Shown: positions 26,850 through 35,446, numbered from the stretch's first letter. The stretch: DNA of 64,000 bases from Gramella sp. MAR_2010_147 (GCF_900105135.1 NZ_LT629741.1:1922001-1986000); one strand, 5' to 3'. A program made the numbers and translations. Notes: generated by a model from the sequence alone, not told the origin.

Positions 26850-27752
26850 TTATTTAGCGCTAACGGGATTCATAAAAAGACTTAGAAGTTTTTCAGAAAT
26901 CTCGGGATTTGCACCTTCTTTGGCTGCCACCAGTGCTCCTACGGCACAAGCCTTATCTAAAGCCTCTTGTGGCTTCTCTCCCTGTAAAAGCTTTGCCAGC
27001 AAAGTTCCAAGAAAAGAATCTCCTGCGCCAACAGTATCTTTCACTTTAACCTTGTAACCCGAGTTATAATACATTTTTTTATCATGCAATAATACTGCTC
27101 CATGCCTTCCCTTAGTCACACAAATAGTTTTTGCATTCGATTTAACAGCCATGAAGAGTAGGTTTTGTTCTAAAGAATTGTATTGAGAACCCATCATTTT
27201 GGTTATTTCAAAAAGTTCATCATCGTTGAATTTCAAAAATTCAGCATGCTGCATGAGCTCCAGTAAAAGTTCCATGCTATAATGTGGTGGACGCAAATTA
27301 AAATCGAGAACTCTGTATTTCGCTTTTGGAATTAACTGAAACAGCGTTTTCCTATTCACCTCATCCCGGCAAATCAGACTTCCAAAAATAAAAGCATCTG
27401 AATTCTTAACCGAATTGATCATGGAATCTGTCAATTCAATTTTATCCCATGCTGAAGGATACGTAATCTCATAAGTCGCCGAACCACTTGCTGAAAGATT
27501 CACCTTCACCATCCCTGTAGGATGCTTTTCATCCTTTAAAATATTTCCTGTTTCTATATTTCTTGAACGTAGATAGTTCAGTAGTTCATTTCCCTTTTCA
27601 TCAACACCAATTTTACTGATCATTTCAGTATCTACTCCCATACTACTCAACCTGCTAGCTACGTTTAACGGTGCGCCACCAATTCTTTCCATATCAGGAA
27701 AGATATCATACAATATCTCTCCAAAACAAACTGCTTTTATTTTTTTACTCAT
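26850..27752 (-). CDS. PfkB-family sugar kinase, probably fructokinase
   Basis: 300 residues. N-terminal substrate-binding GEILYDIFPDMERIGGAPLN and the C-terminal PfkB signature DTVGAGDSFLG with catalytic Asp245. The IGGAPLNVA variant is typical of bacterial fructokinases. It is the third gene of a minus-strand operon after a sugar porter and a GH32 enzyme (gap of 15 bp), so it most likely phosphorylates the fructose released from sucrose or fructans to fructose 6-phosphate in the cytoplasm. Confidence 0.88.
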   Translation of the reverse strand: MSKKIKAVCFGEILYDIFPDMERIGGAPLNVASRLSSMGVDTEMISKIGVDEKGNELLNYLRSRNIETGNILKDEKHPTGMVKVNLSASGSATYEITYPSAWDKIELTDSMINSVKNSDAFIFGSLICRDEVNRKTLFQLIPKAKYRVLDFNLRPPHYSMELLLELMQHAEFLKFNDDELFEITKMMGSQYNSLEQNLLFMAVKSNAKTICVTKGRHGAVLLHDKKMYYNSGYKVKVKDTVGAGDSFLGTLLAKLLQGEKPQEALDKACAVGALVAAKEGANPEISEKLLSLFMNPVSAK

Positions 27753-27767
27753 ATCTACCGTTACTTT

Positions 27768-29372
27768 CTATTTAAATTTAAGTTCATAAGCCTCTATACC
27801 ACTTACAGTGAAGGTTTCATTTACCGAGCTTAGAGAAAATTCAGTCCATGGTTGATTGGGAAAGAAAATTTCTGTCATCACCGTTGTTCCATTATCGAAG
27901 AACATTTCTATAGAAGTTTTATCAATAATGAGAACCACCTCCATATCTTCTGAATCAGAAATGCGTGGAGCCGTTGAATCCTTGTCTGAAAATTTATCTG
28001 AAAAATCTGTCTGTCCGGCATGAGCCCTGTTCACATTAAATTGTTTCTTAGAATGATTATAGGAAACAATAAATTCTTCCCCAACAGAATTGGAAAGTCT
28101 GAAATTATAGGTAGTCTCCTTCAGATTATTTATTTTAAATTTAATCTCGGCCTTAGCAAGGTCAATTTCAGAAGAATCAACTAACACCCTATTCCAATCT
28201 ACCTGTAGATTATCCTTTTTTATATCTGAAGATCGATATTTTTTTAGTTCCTCAACGGGACTAGAAGTCACCAGATATGTATCATTCTTTTTGACTAATT
28301 TCAATTCTCTTGCGATCGTCATCGCGCTTCTCCAGGTTTTAGTTGGTACCTCTTCAGCATAAAGCCAGTTAGACATCCATCCCATAAATAGCTTTCTATC
28401 ATCCTTTTCAGGAATATTTGACCAGGTTACACCGGCATAATTATCTCTTCCAAAATCTATCCAGAATTTATGTTTTTCTTGCAAAGTTTTCATGTTCTCC
28501 TCAGGCGTAAATGTCTTCCCGTCAAAATTCCCAACAAAATACTGGGTTCCAGAACCGCCGTTATAACCTCCAGGATTCAGGCTCTGTATTAGAACCCATT
28601 TTGTTTCATTGGTTCCCTCAACCCTCATGGGAAAGAAATCGGGACATTCCCACACACCATCATGAGCACCTGTTCCAGATCCAAATTCTGAAACTTTCTT
28701 CCATTCTTTCAAGTTCCGGGAGGTGTAAAAAAGTGTTTTCTCTCTGGTGGCAAGCGCCATTAACCACTGTTTATGAATATCGTCCCAGGTAACTTTTGGA
28801 TCTCTAAAATCTATAATTCCGGGATTTGGAATCACGGGGTTACCCTTATACTTTGTCCAGGTCATCCCTTCATCCAGGCTGTAAGCAATGGCCTGAGACT
28901 GGTAATCTTCCTCTTTATTTTCAGCACCTACAGGATCGTGATAGGTAAACATTGCGACCACAGGAGTTTTCCCATCTTCACCAAAACCTGAAGTATTGTT
29001 TTTATCAACTACGGCGCTTCCAGAGAATATATAGCCTTTTTCATCAGGGTAAAGTGCGATCTCCTGCTCTTCCCAGGTGATCATATCTTTACTGGTCGCG
29101 TGTCCCCAATGCATTGGCCCCCATACATTGTCATCTGGATAATACTGAAAGTATAAATGATAGGTGCCGTCTAAATAGAACATCCCATTGGGATCGTTCA
29201 TCCAGTTCTTTTCAGGAGTAAAGTGAAAATTTGGCCTAAAATCTTCGTCGCTCTGTGCTTTTGCAATTTTCTCATCGGTGGTTTTTTCGGTATTTTTAGT
29301 ATCGTTCTTACAGGAGATCACAAAAAAACCAAATACTGCAAACAAGATTACTGTCTTGATATTCTTTCTCAT
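27768..29372 (-). CDS. GH32 glycoside hydrolase lipoprotein (levanase/invertase type)
   Basis: 534 residues. Lipobox VISC places the anchor at Cys21. The five-bladed propeller carries the three GH32 catalytic motifs: NWMNDPNG with nucleophile Asp60, DFRDPK (transition-state stabiliser) and WECPDFF (acid/base Glu); a beta-sandwich domain follows (~370-534). It cleaves beta-fructosidic bonds in sucrose, levan or inulin outside the cytoplasm. One base separates it from the MFS porter gene, and a fructokinase follows, making a compact fructose-polymer utilisation operon. Exo or endo action cannot be told from sequence. Confidence 0.94.
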   Translation of the reverse strand: MRKNIKTVILFAVFGFFVISCKNDTKNTEKTTDEKIAKAQSDEDFRPNFHFTPEKNWMNDPNGMFYLDGTYHLYFQYYPDDNVWGPMHWGHATSKDMITWEEQEIALYPDEKGYIFSGSAVVDKNNTSGFGEDGKTPVVAMFTYHDPVGAENKEEDYQSQAIAYSLDEGMTWTKYKGNPVIPNPGIIDFRDPKVTWDDIHKQWLMALATREKTLFYTSRNLKEWKKVSEFGSGTGAHDGVWECPDFFPMRVEGTNETKWVLIQSLNPGGYNGGSGTQYFVGNFDGKTFTPEENMKTLQEKHKFWIDFGRDNYAGVTWSNIPEKDDRKLFMGWMSNWLYAEEVPTKTWRSAMTIARELKLVKKNDTYLVTSSPVEELKKYRSSDIKKDNLQVDWNRVLVDSSEIDLAKAEIKFKINNLKETTYNFRLSNSVGEEFIVSYNHSKKQFNVNRAHAGQTDFSDKFSDKDSTAPRISDSEDMEVVLIIDKTSIEMFFDNGTTVMTEIFFPNQPWTEFSLSSVNETFTVSGIEAYELKFK

Positions 29373-29373
29373 A

Positions 29374-30714
29374 TTAGTTAGTTGTAGTTGAAATTTGTTC
29401 TTTAAAAGAAAGCTCCTCAGCTAATTCTTCTAAGGATTTACCTTTAGTTTCGGGCATCATAAACAGGACGAAAAGTAATTGGAGTACCATCATAAATGCA
29501 AAAAATGCAAACACAAATCCTGGTCCTATAGTGGAAAATAAAAATGGAATGGAAGACGGAATGATGGCTGCAAGCACCCAATGGGTGGAACTACCAAAAG
29601 CCTGTCCCGATGCGCGTAGACGATTAGGAAATATTTCAGATATAAAAACCCAGATCACCGCTCCCTGGCCAATAGCATGTGAAGCAATAAAAAGGAACAG
29701 GAAAACAGGCACCCATAAACCGCCCCAATTCAGAAAAAATGCAGCTGCTACCAGTGATAAAGAAATTATGTATCCAATAGAACCGTAAAGCATTAATTGT
29801 TTTCTACCCAGCCTATCTATAAGAAATACACCTAAGAGAGTAAATAATAAATTTACAACTCCAATCCCTATACTACTTAAAAGCGCTGTACTTGCACCCA
29901 GTCCCGCCGACTCAAATATTCGCGGCGCATAATATAGAAAGGCATTGATTCCTGAAAGTTGATTAAAAAAAGCAATTAGAAAAGCCAGGATAAGTGGGAA
30001 TCTGTACTTTTTCATAAAAATATGCTCTCCTGTTTCTTCTATGTCATCCTGATGTTTGATCTCAGCAACTTTAGTCGTAACATCAATACCCGGGTTTATA
30101 AGCTGCAGAACTTTTTTAGCTTCTTCCATCCTTCCTTTAGAAATAAGCCATCGTGGGCTTCTGGGGATAAAAAGAACAAATACACAATAGATCAAAGCCG
30201 GAATTGCCTCTACACCCACCATCCATCTCCAGGGCTCGGTCCCGGTATTTCTAAGAAGGTAATTGGAGAGAAATGCGATTAAAATCCCCAGTACAATATT
30301 AAATTGATAAAGAGACACCAGTTTTCCTCGTTGATTGGCAGGCGCGATTTCAGAAACATATGCCGGTGCTGCAATCGTCGATGCACCTACGCCAAGGCCG
30401 CCAATAAACCTGAAAACTGCAAAAGTAATGGGATCATCTACCAGGGCTGAACCTAATGCCGAGACAAAATATAAGATTCCTATCACCAGGAGGGTGTTCT
30501 TTCTACCAAATTTATTGGTTGGTATTCCCCCAAATATGGCCCCGACGACAGTTCCCCAAAGGGCCATGGCCATCACTACAGAACCATGAAAAGCATCTGA
30601 AGTATTCCATAATTCCTGAAGTTGTTTGTCTGCTCCTGAAATTACCACGGTATCAAAACCGAAAAGGAAACCGGCAAGCGCAGCACTTATGGACCAGGTA
30701 AGGATTTTGTTCAT
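29374..30714 (-). CDS. MFS sugar porter (probable fructose/sucrose importer)
   Basis: 446 residues, 12 predicted helices. Sugar-porter signatures: FGFDTVVISGA in helix 1, NKFGRKNTLL, PRSPRWLISKGRMEEA after helix 6, DRLGRKQLM in the second half and PETKGKSLEEL after helix 12. Located in the inner membrane; first gene of the operon with GH32 and fructokinase, so it probably imports the fructose or sucrose made by the exported GH32 enzyme, by proton symport. No SusCD pair is present, which favours small substrates over long fructans. Confidence 0.92.
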   Translation of the reverse strand: MNKILTWSISAALAGFLFGFDTVVISGADKQLQELWNTSDAFHGSVVMAMALWGTVVGAIFGGIPTNKFGRKNTLLVIGILYFVSALGSALVDDPITFAVFRFIGGLGVGASTIAAPAYVSEIAPANQRGKLVSLYQFNIVLGILIAFLSNYLLRNTGTEPWRWMVGVEAIPALIYCVFVLFIPRSPRWLISKGRMEEAKKVLQLINPGIDVTTKVAEIKHQDDIEETGEHIFMKKYRFPLILAFLIAFFNQLSGINAFLYYAPRIFESAGLGASTALLSSIGIGVVNLLFTLLGVFLIDRLGRKQLMLYGSIGYIISLSLVAAAFFLNWGGLWVPVFLFLFIASHAIGQGAVIWVFISEIFPNRLRASGQAFGSSTHWVLAAIIPSSIPFLFSTIGPGFVFAFFAFMMVLQLLFVLFMMPETKGKSLEELAEELSFKEQISTTTN

Positions 30715-30889
30715 ATTTAAATTAATTAAAATGGAATAAAAAAGGAAGGATTATTTAATACTCTACAACAATCAATATTTGTATTTAGATATCTGAAATA
30801 ATTTGCAGTAGAATTTATAAATTTTTTAAGGAATATGCGTCTCAAAGCGAGATATTTAAGCAAATTATTATTGTTTTACCTAAAACATC
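30715..30889. other. AT-rich leader region of the fructan operon
   Basis: 175 bp between the MFS start codon and the broken membrane-protein gene. It must hold the operon promoter, but I find no clean TTG/TAnnTTTG pair on the minus strand and no convincing operator. Confidence 0.4.
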
Positions 30890-31324
30890 CTAGGATAAAG
30901 GCAGGTTTTCAATAATTAAATAAGTCATGAAGACTATGCTTAGCAGTAATCCGGACAGAAGTATTAAAAGGTTGAGCCATTTGTAGTTCACAAAAGTTTT
31001 TGGCCTATTTCTGAAACCAATCCAGGCCAAAGCATTTAAAAAAACAGCAATCAAAGGGCCTCCTAATATTAAAAATCTTAGTAACCAATTTAATAATGAA
31101 ACATCTCCATATTTACGATCGCTCTCTATTGTCCATTCATAAACCCCTGTAAGAATTAAGAAATCTATCTACAGGTACTGTTTTAGAATGAGTCCTATAA
31201 AAAATAGAAAAGGAAAAATCAGGAATAAGATTCCGCTGTAGAAAGCTGTTTTTGGATCTATTCTGAAAGTGGAAAGAAGGCTTCCAAAGCTATCCTGAAA
31301 CTTATGTGGTTCTGAGGCTTTCAT
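30890..31324 (-). pseudogene. Small membrane-protein gene interrupted by one in-frame TAG
   Basis: Reading from ATG at 31324, 51 codons (DSFGSLLSTFRIDPKTAFYS, then GILFLIFPFLFFIGLILKQYL) run into TAG at 31171-31169. The same frame then stays open for 92 more codons (VYEWTIESDRKYGDVSLLNW, a Gly/Leu-rich helix, IGFRNRPKTFVNYKWLN, a further helix) to the TAG ending at 30890. The second part has no early start codon. The whole would be a ~144-residue protein with three membrane helices. A single nonsense mutation (or recoded stop) explains it best; family unrecognised. Confidence 0.7.
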
Positions 31325-31452
31325 TCTGATCCGATAAAAATCTGCTATTATAAATTTAAGAATTTAAATTGAGAATCACAGGCTACAAAATTTATTAGTA
31401 TATTCATAACCGGCCAATAATCAAATGTTTAAGCAACCAAAAAGTTCAGGAA

Positions 31453-31473
31453 CTGAAGCTACAGTAGCTTCAG
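31453..31473. promoter_or_regulatory. Perfect 21-bp palindrome just upstream of a membrane-protein gene
   Basis: CTGAAGCTAC, one central A, GTAGCTTCAG: two perfect 10-bp arms ending 14 bp before the ATG at 31488. There is no U-tract, so it is more like an operator or a translation-blocking hairpin than a terminator. Confidence 0.5.
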
Positions 31474-31487
31474 ATTAATTCTTATGA

Positions 31488-31976
31488 ATGAAAAAGATTA
31501 TTTTATTGCTGCTTTTGGTGTTGCCTACTCATGTTTTTGCCCAATACTGGCTTACTCGTGAAGACACTTATTTCTTTGTAAGCACTGGTTTAGACCTGCG
31601 AAATGCAACTTTTGGAGGCACCGTAAATCCTGCGGCTTACGATGGTACCTGGACGGCCGGCTACCGCAATGAAAATTTCAGCATTCTAGCTTATTACGAA
31701 ACTTTTTCAGCCATACGATATGAATCTATGGGAGTAAATCCAGGTTATGTTTTCAGACCGGGAAAAATGCTTGTTCCTGTGGCAGACATTTCCCTCTCCT
31801 TTATTAGGAGACCCTGGAAAACTTTTCCCTCGCTAGCCCTGAACAGCAGGTTGGAATTTCATTTTTCAAGGTTTTTTATCTATTTGCGCGGAGAAAATCG
31901 TTGGCGAACCGATTATGATTTTTTCCAGATTTCAGTCTACGGTGGTGTTAGCTACAAGTTTGGATTTCCAAAATAA
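31488..31976 (+). CDS. Small exported, probably outer-membrane beta-barrel protein
   Basis: 162 residues with a strong signal peptide (IILLLLLVLPTHVFAQ). The mature part is rich in alternating aromatic strands (YFFVSTGLDLRNATFGG, FSRFFIYLRGENRWRTDYD) and ends ISVYGGVSYKFGFPK, which suggests a small barrel, though the family is unknown. ATG 31488 is chosen because it begins the KK-plus-hydrophobic signal. A perfect palindrome sits 14 bp upstream. Monocistronic, ahead of the TerC gene, which has its own promoter. Confidence 0.7.
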   Translation: MKKIILLLLLVLPTHVFAQYWLTREDTYFFVSTGLDLRNATFGGTVNPAAYDGTWTAGYRNENFSILAYYETFSAIRYESMGVNPGYVFRPGKMLVPVADISLSFIRRPWKTFPSLALNSRLEFHFSRFFIYLRGENRWRTDYDFFQISVYGGVSYKFGFPK

Positions 31977-32017
31977 AATTCCATACTTTTTCGTAGAGCC
32001 TTTGTCAAAAATTTAAC

Positions 32018-32046
32018 TTGAACTCATCGAAAATTATATAATTTTG
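32018..32046 (+). promoter_or_regulatory. Predicted promoter of the TerC gene
   Basis: TTG (32018-32020), 18-bp spacer, TAATTTTG (32039-32046): a full match to the Bacteroidota -33/-7 pattern, 22 bp before the ATG. The clearest promoter in the window. Confidence 0.7.
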
Positions 32047-32068
32047 AAGCATAGCCAACCAATATACT

Positions 32069-32788
32069 ATGGAAATCTTTTTACAACCAGATACCTGGGT
32101 AGCCTTACTGACCCTTACATTTTTAGAAATCGTTCTTGGGATAGATAATATTATATTTATCTCACTTGTAGCCGGAAAAGTACCGGAAGAAAGTCAGAAA
32201 AAAGCCAGAGTGGGAGGACTTTCCATAGCATTGATCATGCGAATCCTTTTACTTTTAAGTATCACCTGGATTATTGGCTTAACAAAACCGGTACTTACCG
32301 TAGCAGATTTTGAACTGAGTTGGCGTGATATTATATTAATTGCCGGGGGAATCTTTTTACTGGTAAAAAGTACTTTAGAAATTCATCATAAAGTAGAAGG
32401 CCAGCATGAGGAATCACAAAATGGTAAAAGAACGAAAAAGACTATTTCCTTTTCTTCAGCTATTCTCCAGATCGTTTTACTGGATCTTGTATTCTCATTT
32501 GATTCGATCTTAACCGCCGTTGGACTTACAGATCAAATTATATTAATGGTTATTGCTGTAGTTGTAGCCATTATAGTTATGATGATCTTTGCAAAACCCG
32601 TTGGAGAATTCGTGAATAATCATCCAACCATCCAGATCCTTGCGCTCTCTTTTTTAATTCTAATTGGCGTCATGCTAATCGTGGAAGGCGCTCATTACCA
32701 CGTTCCAAAGGGATATATCTATTTTGCAGTTTTCTTTTCTTTAGCCATAGAAATGCTAAATATGCGATATCGCAAAAAGAATGTTTAA
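32069..32788 (+). CDS. TerC family integral membrane protein
   Basis: 239 residues, about seven helices. Signature acidic helix segments are present: LTFLEIVLGIDNIIFISL near the start and LLDLVFSFDSILTAVGL in the middle, the paired ExxLxxDN/DxxFSxDS motifs of TerC. These proteins are linked to tellurite resistance and, in relatives, to manganese export from the cytoplasm or loading of exported enzymes. It converges with the DUF1989 gene, overlapping it by 4 bp at the stop codons, and has its own promoter. Confidence 0.93.
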   Translation: MEIFLQPDTWVALLTLTFLEIVLGIDNIIFISLVAGKVPEESQKKARVGGLSIALIMRILLLLSITWIIGLTKPVLTVADFELSWRDIILIAGGIFLLVKSTLEIHHKVEGQHEESQNGKRTKKTISFSSAILQIVLLDLVFSFDSILTAVGLTDQIILMVIAVVVAIIVMMIFAKPVGEFVNNHPTIQILALSFLILIGVMLIVEGAHYHVPKGYIYFAVFFSLAIEMLNMRYRKKNV

Positions 32789-33384
32789 TCAATGATCTCG
32801 TAATGTATAGGTTTAAAGCTTCCACCGTTGCTGTCTTCAGCTGAACAAGCAGTTAGCCCAACTATAAGATCCATTCTGGCTTCAAATAGAATATAGTCTC
32901 CGGCCTTTGTTTTTGGAGGCTTTACAGAGATCTTTCCAAATTTGTCAAACTGGACGTTCATAAAAATATTGAAGGCAGTTGGAATATCATCTGGTTCAAT
33001 ATCAAATTTTTCAAGACTGGTATATAGATTTTCAAAACAGCTGGGATGGTATTGCTCGTTTTTGTACATGATCTTAAAGGTCTCCGGACTACAGGGAGCA
33101 AGAAGAAAGTCGTTACGCCCATTAGTATCTTCAAGAATCTCCATCATTTTATTGCTTCGGTTGCTCCAAATATAATTTGCCTTGGTAATGAGAATGCTCT
33201 CTTCAAAATCCATGGTCTTTCCGCTGGAGATCTTTTCCCGCTTATCTTCGGTATTAAAAAGAACCATATCGCTCACCTGCTCTCCTTGGGGATCTATTAC
33301 TTTTAGAAGCTGACCTTTATTGAGTTTAAAAGCTGCTCCGCTTTGTTTCTGAATTATTTCCATTTTAAATTTCGATCTATTCAA
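32785..33384 (-). CDS. DUF1989 / urea carboxylase-associated family protein
   Basis: 199 residues (192 if translation begins at the Met at 33363, which avoids an 8-bp overlap with paiB). Family landmarks: DPQGEQVSDMVLF, the N-terminal half ending TNGRNDFLLAPCSPE, FNIFMNVQFD, and GDYILFEARMDLIVGLTACS. DUF1989 proteins accompany urea/guanidine carboxylases, and a related pair (CgdAB) is known as a carboxyguanidine deiminase. Here there is no carboxylase gene; the protein ends a tight three-gene operon with PaiB-like and YqcI/YcgG proteins, so it may hydrolyse a guanidino compound (inference). Confidence 0.85.
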   Translation of the reverse strand: MNRSKFKMEIIQKQSGAAFKLNKGQLLKVIDPQGEQVSDMVLFNTEDKREKISSGKTMDFEESILITKANYIWSNRSNKMMEILEDTNGRNDFLLAPCSPETFKIMYKNEQYHPSCFENLYTSLEKFDIEPDDIPTAFNIFMNVQFDKFGKISVKPPKTKAGDYILFEARMDLIVGLTACSAEDSNGGSFKPIHYEIID

Positions 33385-33994
33385 TCTTGTTTTCTTTTCT
33401 AATGGCTTCTGAAAGATCTCTTTCCACTGAATTTTGAGACTCCTTTAGCTTGTTAATCGTTCTTTTTACATCATATTCTGGATATCCCTGATGCAATTTG
33501 GCAATCCCTTCTACTTTAAATGGCTCTAGCCAGAAACCGGTAATAAGAGGTAGATGATCTTCGAGTATTTGCGTAGGGATCTCTTTATAATACAGAGGGT
33601 TTTCCTGATCTTTCTCAAATCTTTCTACAAGTTGATCTAGTGAATTTTCAAGCTCTTCTTTAGTTTGCAATTTTACCCTGGCATTCACATGCACTGCCGA
33701 ATAATCCCAGGTGCTTATATCTTTCTCCTTATACCAGGAAGATGAAATATAGGCATCTGCCCCCCGAAAAATAAGTAAAGCTTCTGCCCCATCTTTTAAG
33801 AATGTTTTCTGTTCATTATGGTTGGCAATATGAGAATACAACCTCCAACTCCCGGCATCGCCCTGCGTCATCACCGGAATATGGGTTGCGATCAGGTTCT
33901 CACCGCTCATCACAAAAGTGGCGAAAGGATGATCCTGAATGAATGAAAATATGAATTCTTTATCATCTTTTCGGTACTTCGAAGGTCTGTACAT
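33377..33994 (-). CDS. PaiB-like FMN-binding split-barrel protein
   Basis: 205 residues. The start MYRPSKYRKDDKEFIFSFI and the segments ATHIPVM, LYSHIANHNEQ, FRGADAYISSSWY and GFWLEPFKVEGIAKLHQG are those of PaiB (called FMN-binding negative transcriptional regulator). The fold is a flavin/haem-binding split barrel with no visible DNA-binding domain, so a redox role is equally possible. It lies 4 bp after the YqcI/YcgG gene and just before the DUF1989 gene, implying a shared function. Confidence 0.9.
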   Translation of the reverse strand: MYRPSKYRKDDKEFIFSFIQDHPFATFVMSGENLIATHIPVMTQGDAGSWRLYSHIANHNEQKTFLKDGAEALLIFRGADAYISSSWYKEKDISTWDYSAVHVNARVKLQTKEELENSLDQLVERFEKDQENPLYYKEIPTQILEDHLPLITGFWLEPFKVEGIAKLHQGYPEYDVKRTINKLKESQNSVERDLSEAIRKENKIE

Positions 33995-33998
33995 TTAT

Positions 33999-34739
33999 CT
34001 AGTCTTTACGGTGAAAAGGGCATTTCCATTCCTTCCCGATATTTCTACCACTATACTGTTTGGCTTCACTGCTATTTCCAAAGTCTTCAAGCATTGGGTT
34101 CATGTTTCCCTGCAAAGCTTTGTCTCTATCCCTTATTCTATCACGAACAGTTTCGTAACTTCCCATCTCTCTCAGCTTCTCAAACTGCCAGTGTAAATTA
34201 AAAGCTATAGCCGGGTAAGGACTTTGCCTTGCTTTTCGGGATGAATTGGGATGCATTCCCACTACATAAAAAGCTTTACCCGCAATGCTGAAACTAAAAT
34301 TTTCATTTTCGGGATCATCACTTACCTCCGGGTCCCAATTAGAATGATCCAGTTTATGAATATGCTCTAGCTGTTTCCAAAGAAGCTTTTCGAAACCAAT
34401 TTCGGAATATTTAGGAGAATCAGGAAATACCGCCAAAAATGTTTTAAATTCATTTGATTCAAAATCATAATCTGCAAGATATTCCTTCAAATTTTCCAGA
34501 ATTTTTTTTGCCGTACTTTCGGCTCCAAAATTTGTATAAGTAAACAAATTTACCTGATCCATACTAAAAACTGTCTTCGCCATGATACATGGATGGTCCT
34601 GAGTCAGAATGAATTTTTCAAAGTCTCTCCTTACCTCAGCATTCTCTGGAACATCACGCTTCGTTTCCTTCTTTACATCTTTATATATTACTTTCATAAT
34701 TTTTAGATTTTCGTTATTTTCATAGTTGCTAATCTTCAA
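33999..34739 (-). CDS. YqcI/YcgG family protein (GntA-like haem-dependent N-hydroxylase family)
   Basis: 246 residues as drawn; the Met at 34697 gives 232 and leaves 45 bp for a divergent promoter, so it is preferred. Family marks: ILTQDHPCIMAKTVF, HKLDHSNWDPEVSDDPEN, FSIAGKAFYVVGMHPNSSRK, PYPAIAFNLHWQFEKLR and the C-terminal KEWKCPFH. The family includes GntA, the haem-dependent enzyme that N-hydroxylates a guanidine in guanitoxin biosynthesis. It is the first gene of an operon with PaiB-like and DUF1989 proteins. The substrate here is unknown; N-hydroxylation of an amino or guanidino group is the family-based inference. Confidence 0.85.
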   Translation of the reverse strand: MKISNYENNENLKIMKVIYKDVKKETKRDVPENAEVRRDFEKFILTQDHPCIMAKTVFSMDQVNLFTYTNFGAESTAKKILENLKEYLADYDFESNEFKTFLAVFPDSPKYSEIGFEKLLWKQLEHIHKLDHSNWDPEVSDDPENENFSFSIAGKAFYVVGMHPNSSRKARQSPYPAIAFNLHWQFEKLREMGSYETVRDRIRDRDKALQGNMNPMLEDFGNSSEAKQYSGRNIGKEWKCPFHRKD

Positions 34740-34742
34740 CCT

Positions 34743-35174
34743 ATGGAACTTTTTAAGGTGGTAATTGCCGGACTGCTGGGAACTATATTTATGACGAGTT
34801 TCAGCTACATCGTTTCAATAATTACTTCCCGCCAGTTTAAAGAACCTAGATTGCTGAATATGATCCTGAGAAGATCCAATCATGAGCACATGAATCCTTC
34901 AAACAATTCGATAATTGGATGGGTATTGCATTTCTCAATTGGTATTATTTTAATGACATTATTTAACCTGTTTCGTCTTTTTTTCTCTTTCAATATTTCT
35001 TTAATCTCCTTAATAACTTATGGAATCATTTCAGGAATCCTGGCCATACTTAGCTGGCATCTTATGTTCTATATTTCTTCCAGACCACCCGATATAGCTC
35101 TTAAAGGGTTCTATATTCAACTTTTTTTTGCGCACATCCTATTCGCATTTGGAGCCATCATTTTTATGTACTAA
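34743..35174 (+). CDS. Four-helix membrane protein of unknown function
   Basis: 143 residues with four hydrophobic segments (VVIAGLLGTIFMTSFSYIV, WVLHFSIGIILMTLFNLF, ISLISLITYGIISGILAI, FFAHILFAFGAIIFMY) and a conserved-looking cytoplasmic loop (SRQFKEPRLLNMILRRSNHE). No family is recognised. It is divergent from the YqcI/YcgG operon and overlaps the SemiSWEET gene by 4 bp tail to tail. Confidence 0.72.
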   Translation: MELFKVVIAGLLGTIFMTSFSYIVSIITSRQFKEPRLLNMILRRSNHEHMNPSNNSIIGWVLHFSIGIILMTLFNLFRLFFSFNISLISLITYGIISGILAILSWHLMFYISSRPPDIALKGFYIQLFFAHILFAFGAIIFMY

Positions 35175-35440
35175 TCGCTGTCTCTATACTTCAGCATTAA
35201 ATACATCATAAAGGAATTTAATCCCAGAGAGATCCCATTGGTCGCTATTATAGGAATATCGCCTTGAGTGACTCCGTAAATTACCCATAAGCAAACTCCG
35301 ATTAATAAAATTGTGAACATAAAAGGTGAAACATCTTTCACTTTTTTCGTTTTCCAGGATTTAATAATTTGAGGAATTACAGCAATAGTGGTACAGATAC
35401 CAGCTACCAGACCTAATATTTGCTCCCATCCAAACTCCAT
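35171..35440 (-). CDS. SemiSWEET-type small sugar transporter
   Basis: 89 residues, three helices, one PQ-loop/MtN3 triple-helix bundle. The PQ motif is in TTIAVIPQIIKSWKTKKVKD, followed by VSPFMF and the conserved Asn in TNGISLGLNSFMMYL. SemiSWEETs work as dimers to equilibrate mono- or disaccharides across the inner membrane. It is the last gene of the SDR - YetF - SemiSWEET operon (6-bp gap), a set that reads like envelope/osmotic stress rather than a catabolic pathway. Confidence 0.9.
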   Translation of the reverse strand: MEFGWEQILGLVAGICTTIAVIPQIIKSWKTKKVKDVSPFMFTILLIGVCLWVIYGVTQGDIPIIATNGISLGLNSFMMYLMLKYRDSD

Positions 35441-35446
35441 ATCGCT

